Source of the DNA: Roseococcus sp. SYP-B2431 | Lineage (GTDB): Bacteria > Pseudomonadota > Alphaproteobacteria > Acetobacterales > Acetobacteraceae | Reading direction: 5' to 3' | NCBI RefSeq assembly: GCF_004336745.1 | Contig: NZ_SJXD01000022.1 | Coordinates: 434,001 to 498,000, forward strand | DNA length: 64,000 bases | Part shown: piece by piece, positions 1 to 7,795 of the stretch | How the letters are laid out: every line of letters begins with the position of its first letter | How positions within the stretch are numbered: the first letter of the stretch is position 1 | Program-made: the position numbers and the translations under genes | Notes under the pieces: generated by a model | What the model saw: only the letters and a program-made list of their open reading frames with translations | Databases searched by the model: none | What the model was told of the DNA's origin: nothing

Positions 1-647
1 ATATGCGGCAGGTAGGTGGGCAGCGTGTCGAAGGCGATGTCGATGCGGCCGGCCAGGATCTCCGTCACGGCCTGGCCGGTGCCGCGGAAGGGCACATGGG
101 TCATGCGCAGCCCGGCCTGGACCGAGAGCAGCTCGGCCGCCAGGTGCTGCTGCGTCGCGACGCCGGAGGAGGAGTAGTTCAAGGCGCCGGGATTGGCGCG
201 GGCATGGGCCAGGAAACCGTCGAAATCCTGCGCGGGCGAACTCAGCGGCACCACGCCCACCAGCGGCACCGTGCCGGCCAGCACCACGGCCGTCTGGTCG
301 CGGTAGATGTCGTAGGGCGGCGGGTTGAGCAGCGGCGGCACCACGGCCGAGGCGCTGACCGTCGTCATGAGCATCGTGTAGCCGTCCGGCCGCGCGCGGG
401 AGAGCTGGGCCACGGCCAGCGTGCCCGAGGCGCCGGGCCGGTTCTCCATGGCGATGGCCTGGCCGTTCAGCTCCTCCTGCAAGGTCGGCTGCAGGGCGCG
501 GGCGATGATGTCCGTGCCGCCGCCGGGCGCGAAGGGGATGAGAAAGGAGATGCTGCGGTTGGGATAGCCGCCCTGCGCCTGCGCGCCGCGCACGAAAGCG
601 GGCGCGGCCAGGGCGCCGAGCAGCAGGCCGCGGCGTGGGGTGTTCAT
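1..647 (-). CDS. Bug/TctC-family periplasmic solute-binding protein, partial
   Basis: Extracytoplasmic solute receptor of the Bug/TctC family, which delivers carboxylates or similar small organic acids to a tripartite transporter or acts as a stand-alone sensor. The reading frame runs off the left edge, so the C-terminus is missing (about 215 residues present). The start at 647 is preceded by GGAGG with a 7-nt gap; an ATG 6 nt upstream would sit on the Shine-Dalgarno sequence. It begins MNTPRRGLLLGALAAPAFV, a Tat-like/Sec signal with twin Arg, followed by the family hallmarks IPFAPGGGTD and MENRPGASG. The next gene on the same strand is an enoyl-CoA hydratase 41 nt upstream, suggesting joint use of a carboxylate substrate. 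No transporter membrane subunits are in the window. The substrate cannot be read from sequence. Confidence 0.9.
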   Translation of the reverse strand, partial: MNTPRRGLLLGALAAPAFVRGAQAQGGYPNRSISFLIPFAPGGGTDIIARALQPTLQEELNGQAIAMENRPGASGTLAVAQLSRARPDGYTMLMTTVSASAVVPPLLNPPPYDIYRDQTAVVLAGTVPLVGVVPLSSPAQDFDGFLAHARANPGALNYSSSGVATQQHLAAELLSVQAGLRMTHVPFRGTGQAVTEILAGRIDIAFDTLPTYLPH

Positions 648-688
648 GGGCATTCCTCCGGTCGTTGCGGAGGAGCCTAGCCCCCGCT

Positions 689-1468
689 TTAGCTGCCCGT
701 CCATTTCGCCGGACGGCGGGCGAGGAAGCTTTCCACGCCCTCGGCGAAATCCCGGCTCGTGAAGCACATCTCCACGAGGTCGTCCCCCTGGATCTCGCGC
801 AGCGGCGCGCGCAGGCGGCGCATCGCCTCCTTGGTCGCGCGCATGGTGAGCGGCGCATGGGTCATGAGGATCCGCGCCAGCTCCTCCGCCCGCGCCTGGA
901 GGGCGGCGTGGTCGGGCAGGATCTCGCTGAGAAGTCCCACGGACTTCATCTCCTCCGCGCCCAGCAGACGCGCCGTGTAGACGAGGTCCATCACGCGCGC
1001 CGGCCCCATCATCACCGCGAGCCGCGCGTAATTGGCCATGGAGAGGCAGTTCCCCAGCGTCTTGGCGATCGGAAAGCCGAAACGCGCATTGGCCGCGCCG
1101 ATCCGCAGGTCGCAGACGCTCGCGATCGCCGCGCCGCCGCCCGTGGCCGCGCCGGCGATGGCGGCGATGGTCGGCTTCTGGCAGTTCTCCAGCGCCGTCA
1201 TGATGCGGTCGATCTTCTCCTCATAGACGAGGGCGTCGGCGGCGGTCCGGAAATTGGTGAACTGGCTGATGTCGGTCCCGGCCGCGAAGGCCTTCTCGCC
1301 CGCCCCGGTGATGACGATCACCTTGACGGCATCATCCGTGTTGGCCTCGATCGCGACCTTGTAAAGGCCCTCATACATCGGGAAGGTCATGGCGTTGCGC
1401 GCCTGGGGGCGGTTGAGCGTCACGAAGACGATCCCGTCGCGCTTCTCGATCAGCAATTCGTCGGACAT
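689..1468 (-). CDS. enoyl-CoA hydratase/isomerase family protein
   Basis: Crotonase-fold enzyme of 259 residues, the normal family length, acting on an acyl-CoA thioester in the cytoplasm. The oxyanion-hole motifs are visible: AAGTDISQF near residue 62 and an AGAATGGGAAIAS stretch near residue 105 ahead of CDLRIG. The start at 1468 follows GGAGG with a suitable gap. It is divergent from the CoA-transferase at 1553, leaving an 84-bp region for both promoters, and reads toward the Bug protein. The first catalytic Glu position and the exact substrate cannot be assigned with certainty; hydratase, isomerase or lyase activity are all possible for this family. Confidence 0.88.
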   Translation of the reverse strand: MSDELLIEKRDGIVFVTLNRPQARNAMTFPMYEGLYKVAIEANTDDAVKVIVITGAGEKAFAAGTDISQFTNFRTAADALVYEEKIDRIMTALENCQKPTIAAIAGAATGGGAAIASVCDLRIGAANARFGFPIAKTLGNCLSMANYARLAVMMGPARVMDLVYTARLLGAEEMKSVGLLSEILPDHAALQARAEELARILMTHAPLTMRATKEAMRRLRAPLREIQGDDLVEMCFTSRDFAEGVESFLARRPAKWTGS

Positions 1469-1552
1469 GGGGCTTCCTCCATTTCCGGGTCAGGGTTGCA
1501 GCGATCCGGCTGCGGTGGAAGATGCGCGCCACGTTCCAGGAGAACTCCCGCC

Positions 1553-2725
1553 ATGATGCCCTTGTCCCGCTTCACCGTGCTCGACCTCACCCGCGTCCGT
1601 TCGGGCCCGACCTGCGTGCGCCAGCTCGCCGACTGGGGCGCCAATGTCATCAAGATCGAGGCCACGGACGAGATGGACACCGGCAAGGGCCTCGGCGGCG
1701 AGCGCGACGGGCCGGACTTCCAGCACGTCCACCGCAACAAGCGGGCCATGACGCTGAACCTGAAGTCGCCCGAGGGCCTGGCCGTCCTCAAGAAGCTGGT
1801 CGAGAAGGCCGATGTGGTCGTCGAGAACTTCCGGCCCGACGTGAAGACCCGCCTGGGCATCGACTACGAGGCGCTGGCCGCGGTGAACCCGCGCATCATC
1901 CTGGGCTCCATCTCCGGCTTCGGGCAGGACGGCCCCTATGCCCGCCGCCCCGGCTTCGACCAGATCGCCCAGGGCATGGGCGGGCTCATGTCGGTGACCG
2001 GCCTGCCCGGCCAGGGCCCGGTGCGCGCCGGCATCCCCGTCGCCGACCTGACGGCCGGCCTCTACTGCGCGCTCGGCATCATGGTGGCGCTGCTGGAGCG
2101 CGAGCAGACCGGCAAGGGCCGCTGGGTCCATGTCAGCCTGCTCGAGGCCATGATCGCCATGATGGACTTCCAGGCCACCCGCTGGACCATGAAGGGCGAC
2201 GTGCCGAAGCAGGCGGGCAACGACCATCCGACGACCATCCCGACCGGGTTGTTCAGGACCTCCGACGGCGTGATGAACATCGCCGGCGGCGGCCAGGTGA
2301 TGTGGGAGCGGATCGTGAAGGTGCTGGGCATCCAGGAGGAGGCGAAGGATCCGGACATTGCCACCGACAAGCTGCGCAGCCAGAACCGCCAGAAGGTCAA
2401 TGCGATCCTGGAGAAGGTGACGCAGACCGACACCTCGGCCAACTGGGTGGCCAAGTTCAACAAGGAAGGCGTGCCCTGCGGCCCGGTCTATTCCATGGAC
2501 CAGGTCTTCGCCGACGAGCAGGTGAAGCATCTCGGCCTGGAGATGACGCTGCCCCATCCGCGCCTGGGCGACGTGAACGTGGTGCGCGCGCCCATGCAGA
2601 TCGCCGGCGTCGAATGCGCCAGGAAGCCCACGCCGGACCGCGGCCAGCACACCGACGAGGTGCTCGCCGAATTCGGCTACTCAACCGGCGAGATCGCCGC
2701 CCTGCGCGCCTCCAAGGCGATCTGA
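1553..2725 (+). CDS. CaiB/BaiF-family (class III) CoA-transferase
   Basis: Formyl-CoA-transferase-like enzyme of 390 residues that moves CoA between carboxylic acids. It starts MMPLSRFTVLDLTRVRSGPT; the frame is open much further upstream, but AGGAG lies 10 nt before the ATG at 1553. Family features include GANVIKIE, NKRAMTLNLKSPEG, VVENFRPDV and the glycine-rich SISGFGQDGPY. At the position where formyl-CoA transferase and relatives usually carry the nucleophilic Asp, this protein reads SLLEAM (Glu). The tartrate-dehydratase-like gene follows 4 nt downstream, so the two are almost certainly co-transcribed. The acid substrate is unknown; a C4 hydroxy- or dicarboxylate would fit the context. 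Confidence 0.88.
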   Translation: MMPLSRFTVLDLTRVRSGPTCVRQLADWGANVIKIEATDEMDTGKGLGGERDGPDFQHVHRNKRAMTLNLKSPEGLAVLKKLVEKADVVVENFRPDVKTRLGIDYEALAAVNPRIILGSISGFGQDGPYARRPGFDQIAQGMGGLMSVTGLPGQGPVRAGIPVADLTAGLYCALGIMVALLEREQTGKGRWVHVSLLEAMIAMMDFQATRWTMKGDVPKQAGNDHPTTIPTGLFRTSDGVMNIAGGGQVMWERIVKVLGIQEEAKDPDIATDKLRSQNRQKVNAILEKVTQTDTSANWVAKFNKEGVPCGPVYSMDQVFADEQVKHLGLEMTLPHPRLGDVNVVRAPMQIAGVECARKPTPDRGQHTDEVLAEFGYSTGEIAALRASKAI

Positions 2726-2729
2726 CATC

Positions 2730-3905
2730 ATGAAAATAACCTCCATCCGCCAGGGCGTGGTGCCGATCGCGAGCGACATCGCCAACGCCTATATCGACTT
2801 CTCGAAGATGACGGCGAGCGTCGTCGCCGTCACCGTGGAGTCGGGCGACGGCCGCAAGGCGACCGGCTACGGCTTCAACAGCAACGGCCGCTACGCGCAG
2901 CCGGGGCTGCTGTCCGAACGCTTCGTCCCGCGGCTGGAGGCGGCCGGAGAGCTGCCCGGCCATGCGGACGGCGGTTTCGACCCCATCCCCGCCTGGACGG
3001 CGATGATGAAGAACGAGAAGCCCGGCGGCCATGGCGAGCGCTCCGTCGCCGTCGGCGTGCTCGACATGGCGCTGTGGGACGCGGCGGCGAAGCTGGCGGG
3101 ACTGCCGCTCTGGAAGCTGCTGGCCAACCGCTACAACGGCGGAAAATCCGACGAGGCCGCCTGGGTCTATGCCGCGGGCGGCTACTACCACCCGGGCAAG
3201 GACATCGAGGGCCTGGTCGAGGAGATGAAGCGCTACCTCGGCATGGGCTATTCCACCGTGAAGATGAAGATCGGCGGCTCGCCAGGCATGTCCGTGCGCG
3301 AGGCCCTGTTGCTCGACATCGGCCGCATCGAGGCGGTGCTGAAGCTGCTGGACGGCGACGGCTCGCGGCTTTGCGTGGACGTGAACGGCCGCTTCGGCCT
3401 GCATGCCGCGCTCAGCTACGCCGCCGCCATCCAGGGCTTGGGCCTGCGCTGGTACGAGGAGCCGCTGGACCCGCTGGACTACAGCACCCATGCGACACTC
3501 GCCGAGCAATACGTCCCGCCCATCGCGACCGGCGAGAACCTGTTCAGCATGGTCGATGCGCGCAACCTCATCCGCCATGGCGGGCTGCGGCCGGACCGCG
3601 ACATTCTGCAGATGGACCCGGCGCTCTCCTACGGGCTCGTGGAATACCTACGCACCCTCCAGATGCTGCGCGAGCACGGCTGGAGCGCGCGGCGCTGCGT
3701 GCCGCATGGCGGGCACCAGTTCGCGCTCAACATCGCGGTGGGCCTCGGGCTCGGCGGCAACGAAAGCTATCCGGAGGTCTTCGCGCCCTTCGGCGGCTTC
3801 GCCTCCGGCGTGCCGGTCCAGGACAGCCGGGTGAGGATGCCGGATGTCCCGGGCGTCGGCTTCGAGGCCAAGAACGAGCTTTGGGCCGTGCTGAAGGATC
3901 TTTAG
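2730..3905 (+). CDS. tarD: D(-)-tartrate dehydratase-like enolase-superfamily enzyme
   Basis: Mandelate-racemase/enolase superfamily protein of 391 residues. From memory it resembles the Bradyrhizobium D(-)-tartrate dehydratase along its length: AYIDFSKMT near 21, GFNSNGRY near 48, NEKPGGHGERS near 95, YAAGGYY near 147, VKMKIGG with the catalytic K178/K180 pair, metal ligands D217, E243/E244 and E269, and VPHGGHQ with a catalytic His near 326, then LGLGGNESYP. The expected reaction is dehydration of D-tartrate to oxaloacetate. It follows the CoA-transferase by 4 nt. The start ATG at 2730 is clear. The family call is firm; the substrate is an inference from overall resemblance. Confidence 0.85.
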   Translation: MKITSIRQGVVPIASDIANAYIDFSKMTASVVAVTVESGDGRKATGYGFNSNGRYAQPGLLSERFVPRLEAAGELPGHADGGFDPIPAWTAMMKNEKPGGHGERSVAVGVLDMALWDAAAKLAGLPLWKLLANRYNGGKSDEAAWVYAAGGYYHPGKDIEGLVEEMKRYLGMGYSTVKMKIGGSPGMSVREALLLDIGRIEAVLKLLDGDGSRLCVDVNGRFGLHAALSYAAAIQGLGLRWYEEPLDPLDYSTHATLAEQYVPPIATGENLFSMVDARNLIRHGGLRPDRDILQMDPALSYGLVEYLRTLQMLREHGWSARRCVPHGGHQFALNIAVGLGLGGNESYPEVFAPFGGFASGVPVQDSRVRMPDVPGVGFEAKNELWAVLKDL

Positions 3906-4044
3906 TCCCCGGAGGGGCGCCTGCCGGGCCCTCATTCCGACGCGGCATCAATCGCGGGGGAGTCGCTTGCATCCCGCGCGGAACTGCGCAGATCATGAAA
4001 CCGGCCCGAGTCGCGGCCGTTACAGGGACCTGCCAGAAAGCCCG

Positions 4045-5121
4045 ATGGTGCCGCTCTCCTCCCCCCATGTCAGCCGCCGGCGCGCTCTGCTCGGCGGGCT
4101 CATGCTGCCCCCCGTCCTCGCCGGCTGCGGCACGTCCGCCATCGCCCAGCGCGGCGCCGCCTTCGATTTCGCCGATGTCGCCGAGCGCGTCCTTCCGGCC
4201 GTGGTCAACATCGCCGTCTCCGGCGAGCAGAGCGTCCAGCCCCCCGCCGAATTCCGCGGCACGCCCTTCGAGCGCTACTTCCGCGGCCGCCGCGAGCGCG
4301 TGCAGGGCGCCGGCTCCGGCTTCGTCATCGATCCGGCGGGCTATGTCGTCACCAACAACCACGTGGTCGGCAATGCCCAGCGCGTGACCATCTCGATCCA
4401 GGGCGGGCAGGAGCTCCAGGCCCGCGTGGTCGGCGGCGACGAACTGGCCGACCTGGCCCTGCTCCGTGTGGAAAGCCGCACCCCGCTGGTCGCCGTCGCC
4501 TGGGGCAGCAGCGCCTCCATGCGGGTCGGCCAGTGGGTGATGGCGGCGGGCAATCCCTTCGGCCTGGGCGGCAGCGTGACCTCGGGCATCCTCTCCGCTC
4601 GCGGCCGCGACATCGGCGCCGGCCCCTTCGACGACTTCCTGCAGACCGACGCGGCCATCAACCCCGGCAATTCGGGTGGCCCGCTCTTCAACCTGGCGGG
4701 CGAGGTCATCGGCATCAACACGGCGATCTACTCGCCCTCCGGCGCCAATGCCGGAATCGGCTTCGCGACCCCCTCCGACCTTGCTCGTCCCGTGATCGAA
4801 ACGTTGCGGCGGGACGGAAAGGTGGAGCGCGGATGGCTTGGCGTTCAGGTTCAGGATCTCGTCGCCGAGGATCCGCGATCGGGCCGCCGCGCGGTGCTCA
4901 TCGCGGGCGTGGAACGCGTGGGGCCCGCGGGCCGCGGCGGTTTGCGCGTGGGTGACGTGGTTCTCGCGATCAACGGCGAACGCACCGAAACCTCCCGCAG
5001 CCTGGTGCGCAGCATCGCCGCGGTGACCCCCGGACAGACCGTCCGCTTGACGGTTCTGCGGGACGGACGCACGCAGGATGTCAGCCTCCAGGTGGGACGC
5101 CGGCCTCCCGGGCCTGGATGA
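4045..5121 (+). CDS. DegP/HtrA-like trypsin-type serine protease lipoprotein with PDZ domain
   Basis: Periplasmic S1C protease of 358 residues. A TTG start at 3967 is possible, but ATG 4045 gives a clean signal with a twin-Arg/hydrophobic region and lipobox VLAGC (Cys28), so the mature protein is probably lipid-anchored. The catalytic triad is intact: H106 in NNHVVG, D136 in LADLALL and S210 in NPGNSGG. One PDZ domain follows (about residues 265-355). Only one PDZ makes it DegS/HtrA-like rather than full DegP. It lies 36 nt ahead of an OmpR-type regulator and sensor kinase on the same strand, a layout typical of envelope-stress control where the protease is a target or modulator of the two-component system. 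Confidence 0.92.
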   Translation: MVPLSSPHVSRRRALLGGLMLPPVLAGCGTSAIAQRGAAFDFADVAERVLPAVVNIAVSGEQSVQPPAEFRGTPFERYFRGRRERVQGAGSGFVIDPAGYVVTNNHVVGNAQRVTISIQGGQELQARVVGGDELADLALLRVESRTPLVAVAWGSSASMRVGQWVMAAGNPFGLGGSVTSGILSARGRDIGAGPFDDFLQTDAAINPGNSGGPLFNLAGEVIGINTAIYSPSGANAGIGFATPSDLARPVIETLRRDGKVERGWLGVQVQDLVAEDPRSGRRAVLIAGVERVGPAGRGGLRVGDVVLAINGERTETSRSLVRSIAAVTPGQTVRLTVLRDGRTQDVSLQVGRRPPGPG

Positions 5122-5157
5122 CAGTTCGGCCGGTCCGGATGGAAGGACCCAAGTGAC

Positions 5158-5841
5158 ATGATGCGCATCCTTCTGGTGGAGGACGACGTCGAGGTCGCCC
5201 GCTTCGTGAAGAAGGGGTTGCAGGAGGCCGGCCATACGGTGGAGCACGCGCCCAACGGGCGGGACGGGCTCTTCCTCGCGGCCTCCGAATCCTTCGACAT
5301 GCTGGTGCTGGACCGGATGCTTCCTGGCGGCGTCGACGGGGTGCGCCTCGTCGAGACGCTGCGGCAGCAGGGCAACCGGACGCCGGTGCTCTTCCTCTCG
5401 GCGCTTTCCGCCGTGGACGAGCGGGTAAAGGGCCTCAAGGCCGGCGGCGACGACTACCTGGTGAAGCCCTTCGCCTTCGCCGAGCTGCTGGCCCGCGTCG
5501 AGGCCCTGGGCCGCCGCCCCTCCTCCGAGGCGCCGGTGACCAAGCTGAAGGTGGCCGACCTGGAGATCGATCTGCTCTCCCGCACGGTCACGCGCGGCGG
5601 CCGCAAGATCGATGTCCAGCCGCGCGAGTTCCGCCTGCTGGAGCATCTGATGCGCCATGCCGGCCAGGTGGTGACGCGCACCATGCTGCTCGAGAAGGTG
5701 TGGGACTACCATTTCGACCCGCAGACCAACGTGATCGACGTGCATGTGAGCCGGCTGCGCCAGAAGCTGGACAAGGGCTTCGAGAAGCCGCTGATCCACA
5801 CGGTGCGCAACGCCGGCTACATGATCCGGGCCGAGGTTTGA
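5158..5841 (+). CDS. OmpR/PhoB-family response regulator
   Basis: DNA-binding response regulator of 227 residues: receiver domain about 1-118 with acidic pocket E8/D9/D10, phosphoacceptor D52 in LVLDRMLPGG and conserved K103 in LVKPFAF; winged-helix effector about 130-225 with VWDYHFDPQTNVIDVHVSRLR, the recognition region of this family. Start ATG 5158, with GGAAGGA 10 nt upstream. It lies between the DegP-like protease and its presumed sensor kinase, from which it is separated by 156 bp containing a dispersed repeat. It probably controls envelope genes including its own operon; targets cannot be read here. Confidence 0.94.
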   Translation: MMRILLVEDDVEVARFVKKGLQEAGHTVEHAPNGRDGLFLAASESFDMLVLDRMLPGGVDGVRLVETLRQQGNRTPVLFLSALSAVDERVKGLKAGGDDYLVKPFAFAELLARVEALGRRPSSEAPVTKLKVADLEIDLLSRTVTRGGRKIDVQPREFRLLEHLMRHAGQVVTRTMLLEKVWDYHFDPQTNVIDVHVSRLRQKLDKGFEKPLIHTVRNAGYMIRAEV

Positions 5842-5885
5842 CGGCAGCCGCCATCTCGATCGAGCCCGGGACCACCCAGCAGGAA

Positions 5886-5996
5886 TCCGGCCGCGACTGC
5901 GGCCGGCGCCGCCCAGCTAACACCCGGTCCGGGTGCTCCGGCGGCGCGGCGAAGCCAAGCCGCCGGAGGCGGCGCCCGGCGTTTGATGGCAAAGAC
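5886..5996 (+). repeat. dispersed intergenic repeat, copy A
   Basis: One of four copies in the window of an element of about 110 bp (others at 15040-15121, 19445-19553 and reversed at 57841-57948). It opens with a hairpin CCGGCCGC/GCGGCCGG, continues GCGCCGCCC, has a variable centre, then GCGGCGCGGCGAAGCCAAGC and ends with GCGCCCGGCGTTTGATGGCA. This copy separates the response regulator from the kinase and its right end reaches the kinase start region. The function is unknown; structured mRNA spacer or REP-like element are both possible. Confidence 0.75.
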
Positions 5997-5997
5997 A

Positions 5998-7401
5998 ATG
6001 TCTGAGCGGCCGCGTGTCGCCGCCAGGCCCGCGGCGCCCCGTCTTCTCCAATCCGCCGGCTTCCGCTTCGCCCTGCTCTTCGTGGCGATCTTCTCGGTCG
6101 CAGCCGGCTTCCTGGTGGCCGTGCTCTGGTGGGCGACGGCCGGCGCGCTGGACCGGCAGACCATCGCCGCCATCCGCACCGACGCCACCTCCCTCGTCGA
6201 GCGCTACCGCGAGCAGGGCAGCACCGGGCTGGCCGAGGCCATCGAGGAACGCCTGGCCCTCGATGCCCAGAACGAGACCATCTACCTGCTGGTCGACGGC
6301 GAGGGACGCCGCCTCGCGGGCAACCTGCGCGACTGGCCGACCGCCATCGGCGAGGACGGCGCCTGGTTCCGCACCCGCATCCAGCATGACGGCGCCGTGG
6401 CCGAGGCGCGCGTGCATCGCCGCGACCTGCCCGGCCTGCGCCTGCTGGTCGGCCGCGACGAAAGCGAGCGCGTGCAGCTCCGCCTGCTGCTGACCGAGGG
6501 CGTCGCCTGGTCGCTCGGCACGGTGCTGCTCTTCGCCGGCGTGGGCGCGGCGCTGATCCGCCGCGCGCTGCAGGTCCGCATGCGGCCGGCGGTGGCGACC
6601 GCGCTCGGCATCGCGGGCGGCGACCTCACCCACCGCGTGCCGATTTCCCCCCAGGGCGACGAGTTCGACCGGCTCGGCGCCAGCATGAACGACATGCTGG
6701 ACCGCATCGCCGCGCTCATGAGCGGGCTGCGCGGCGTCTCCGACGCCATCGCGCACGACCTGCGAACGCCCATCGCCCGCGCCCGCGCCAAGCTGGAGGA
6801 GAGCCTCAACACCGCCGCCGGCGAGGCGGAGCTGCGCGCGGCGATGGAGGAGGGCATCGCCGACCTCGACAACATCACCCGCGTCTTCCAGGCCCTGCTG
6901 CGCATCGCGGAGGCCGAAGCCGGCGCGCGCCGCGCCGCCTTCGCGCCGCTGGACCTGCCCGAGGTGCTGCGCGACGCGGCCGAGTTCTACGAGGCCATGG
7001 CCGAGGCGCGGGAGCAGCGGCTGGTGACGTCCCTGCCCGAGCACCTGCGCCTGGTCGGCGACCGCGACCTGCTGCTCCAGGCCGTGGCCAATCTGCTGGA
7101 CAATGCCATCAAGTTCACGCCCCAGGGCGGGGTGATCCGGCTCGCCGCGCGCGAGACGGAGACGCTGATCGAGATCTCCGTGAGCGATTCGGGCCCCGGC
7201 CTGTCGCCGCGGGACCGGGCGCATGCGCTGGAGCGCTTCTTCCGCGCCGACTCCTCGCGCCAGATGCCGGGCTCCGGACTCGGCCTCTCGCTGGTGCGAG
7301 CGGTGGCGCAGCTCCATGCCGGCGAGGCGCTGCTGCTGGACGCGAATCCGGGCGCCGACCCGCCGGGGCTGCGAGTCGTGCTCCGCCTGCCGAAGCCCTG
7401 A
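5998..7401 (+). CDS. HAMP-domain sensor histidine kinase
   Basis: Membrane sensor kinase of 467 residues from ATG 5998. TTG 5983 and ATG 5986 are also in frame but lie inside the dispersed repeat, so I prefer 5998; there is no good Shine-Dalgarno for any of them. Transmembrane helices are at about 23-46 and 168-188, flanking a periplasmic sensor of about 120 residues, then HAMP (190-242), dimerisation/phosphoacceptor H253 in IAHDLRTP, and the ATPase domain with NLLDNAIKF, SDSGPGL and GSGLGLSLV. The partner is the regulator just upstream. The stimulus is unknown; the DegP-like protease in the same block suggests envelope stress. Confidence 0.92.
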   Translation: MSERPRVAARPAAPRLLQSAGFRFALLFVAIFSVAAGFLVAVLWWATAGALDRQTIAAIRTDATSLVERYREQGSTGLAEAIEERLALDAQNETIYLLVDGEGRRLAGNLRDWPTAIGEDGAWFRTRIQHDGAVAEARVHRRDLPGLRLLVGRDESERVQLRLLLTEGVAWSLGTVLLFAGVGAALIRRALQVRMRPAVATALGIAGGDLTHRVPISPQGDEFDRLGASMNDMLDRIAALMSGLRGVSDAIAHDLRTPIARARAKLEESLNTAAGEAELRAAMEEGIADLDNITRVFQALLRIAEAEAGARRAAFAPLDLPEVLRDAAEFYEAMAEAREQRLVTSLPEHLRLVGDRDLLLQAVANLLDNAIKFTPQGGVIRLAARETETLIEISVSDSGPGLSPRDRAHALERFFRADSSRQMPGSGLGLSLVRAVAQLHAGEALLLDANPGADPPGLRVVLRLPKP

Positions 7402-7470
7402 GATCCCGTATGGACAAGGCTTCACGGCCGGCCCATCGGGGGGTGACCCCGGCCGGCGCATTCAGGCGCC

Positions 7471-7737
7471 ATGCGTTGGCTGCTCGTCCTGCCGGTGTCC
7501 GCGATCGCCGTCCTCCCCATCCAGTCGGACCGGCCGCTCCGGATGACGACGGAGAGCGCCGAGTATTGCCGCACGCTCGCGGCGCGCCTGGCGGAGACGC
7601 CGCAGGCCACGGCCGAGCTGCCGCGCGGACTGGGCGAGGAGGGCCGGCATCTGTGCTCGATCGGCCATTACCGCTCCGGCATCGCCAGGCTGCGCCGCGC
7701 CATCCGCGCCGCGCAGGCGGAGCCGCGCAGGAGCTGA
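7471..7737 (+). CDS. small secreted hypothetical protein with two cysteines
   Basis: 88 residues beginning MRWLLVLPVSAIAVLP, a short hydrophobic leader that looks like a signal peptide. The mature part has two Cys (33 and 62) that could form a disulfide, and a basic C-terminal helix GIARLRRAIRAAQ. High third-position GC supports coding. It lies 69 nt after the kinase on the same strand and 58 nt before an MFS gene. I do not recognise a named family; no function is proposed. Confidence 0.6.
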   Translation: MRWLLVLPVSAIAVLPIQSDRPLRMTTESAEYCRTLAARLAETPQATAELPRGLGEEGRHLCSIGHYRSGIARLRRAIRAAQAEPRRS

Positions 7738-7795
7738 GGGCCTTCGGCCGGCCCCCGACTCCCCAAATTCCCGGGCCTGGCGCAGGCTGGCCGGG

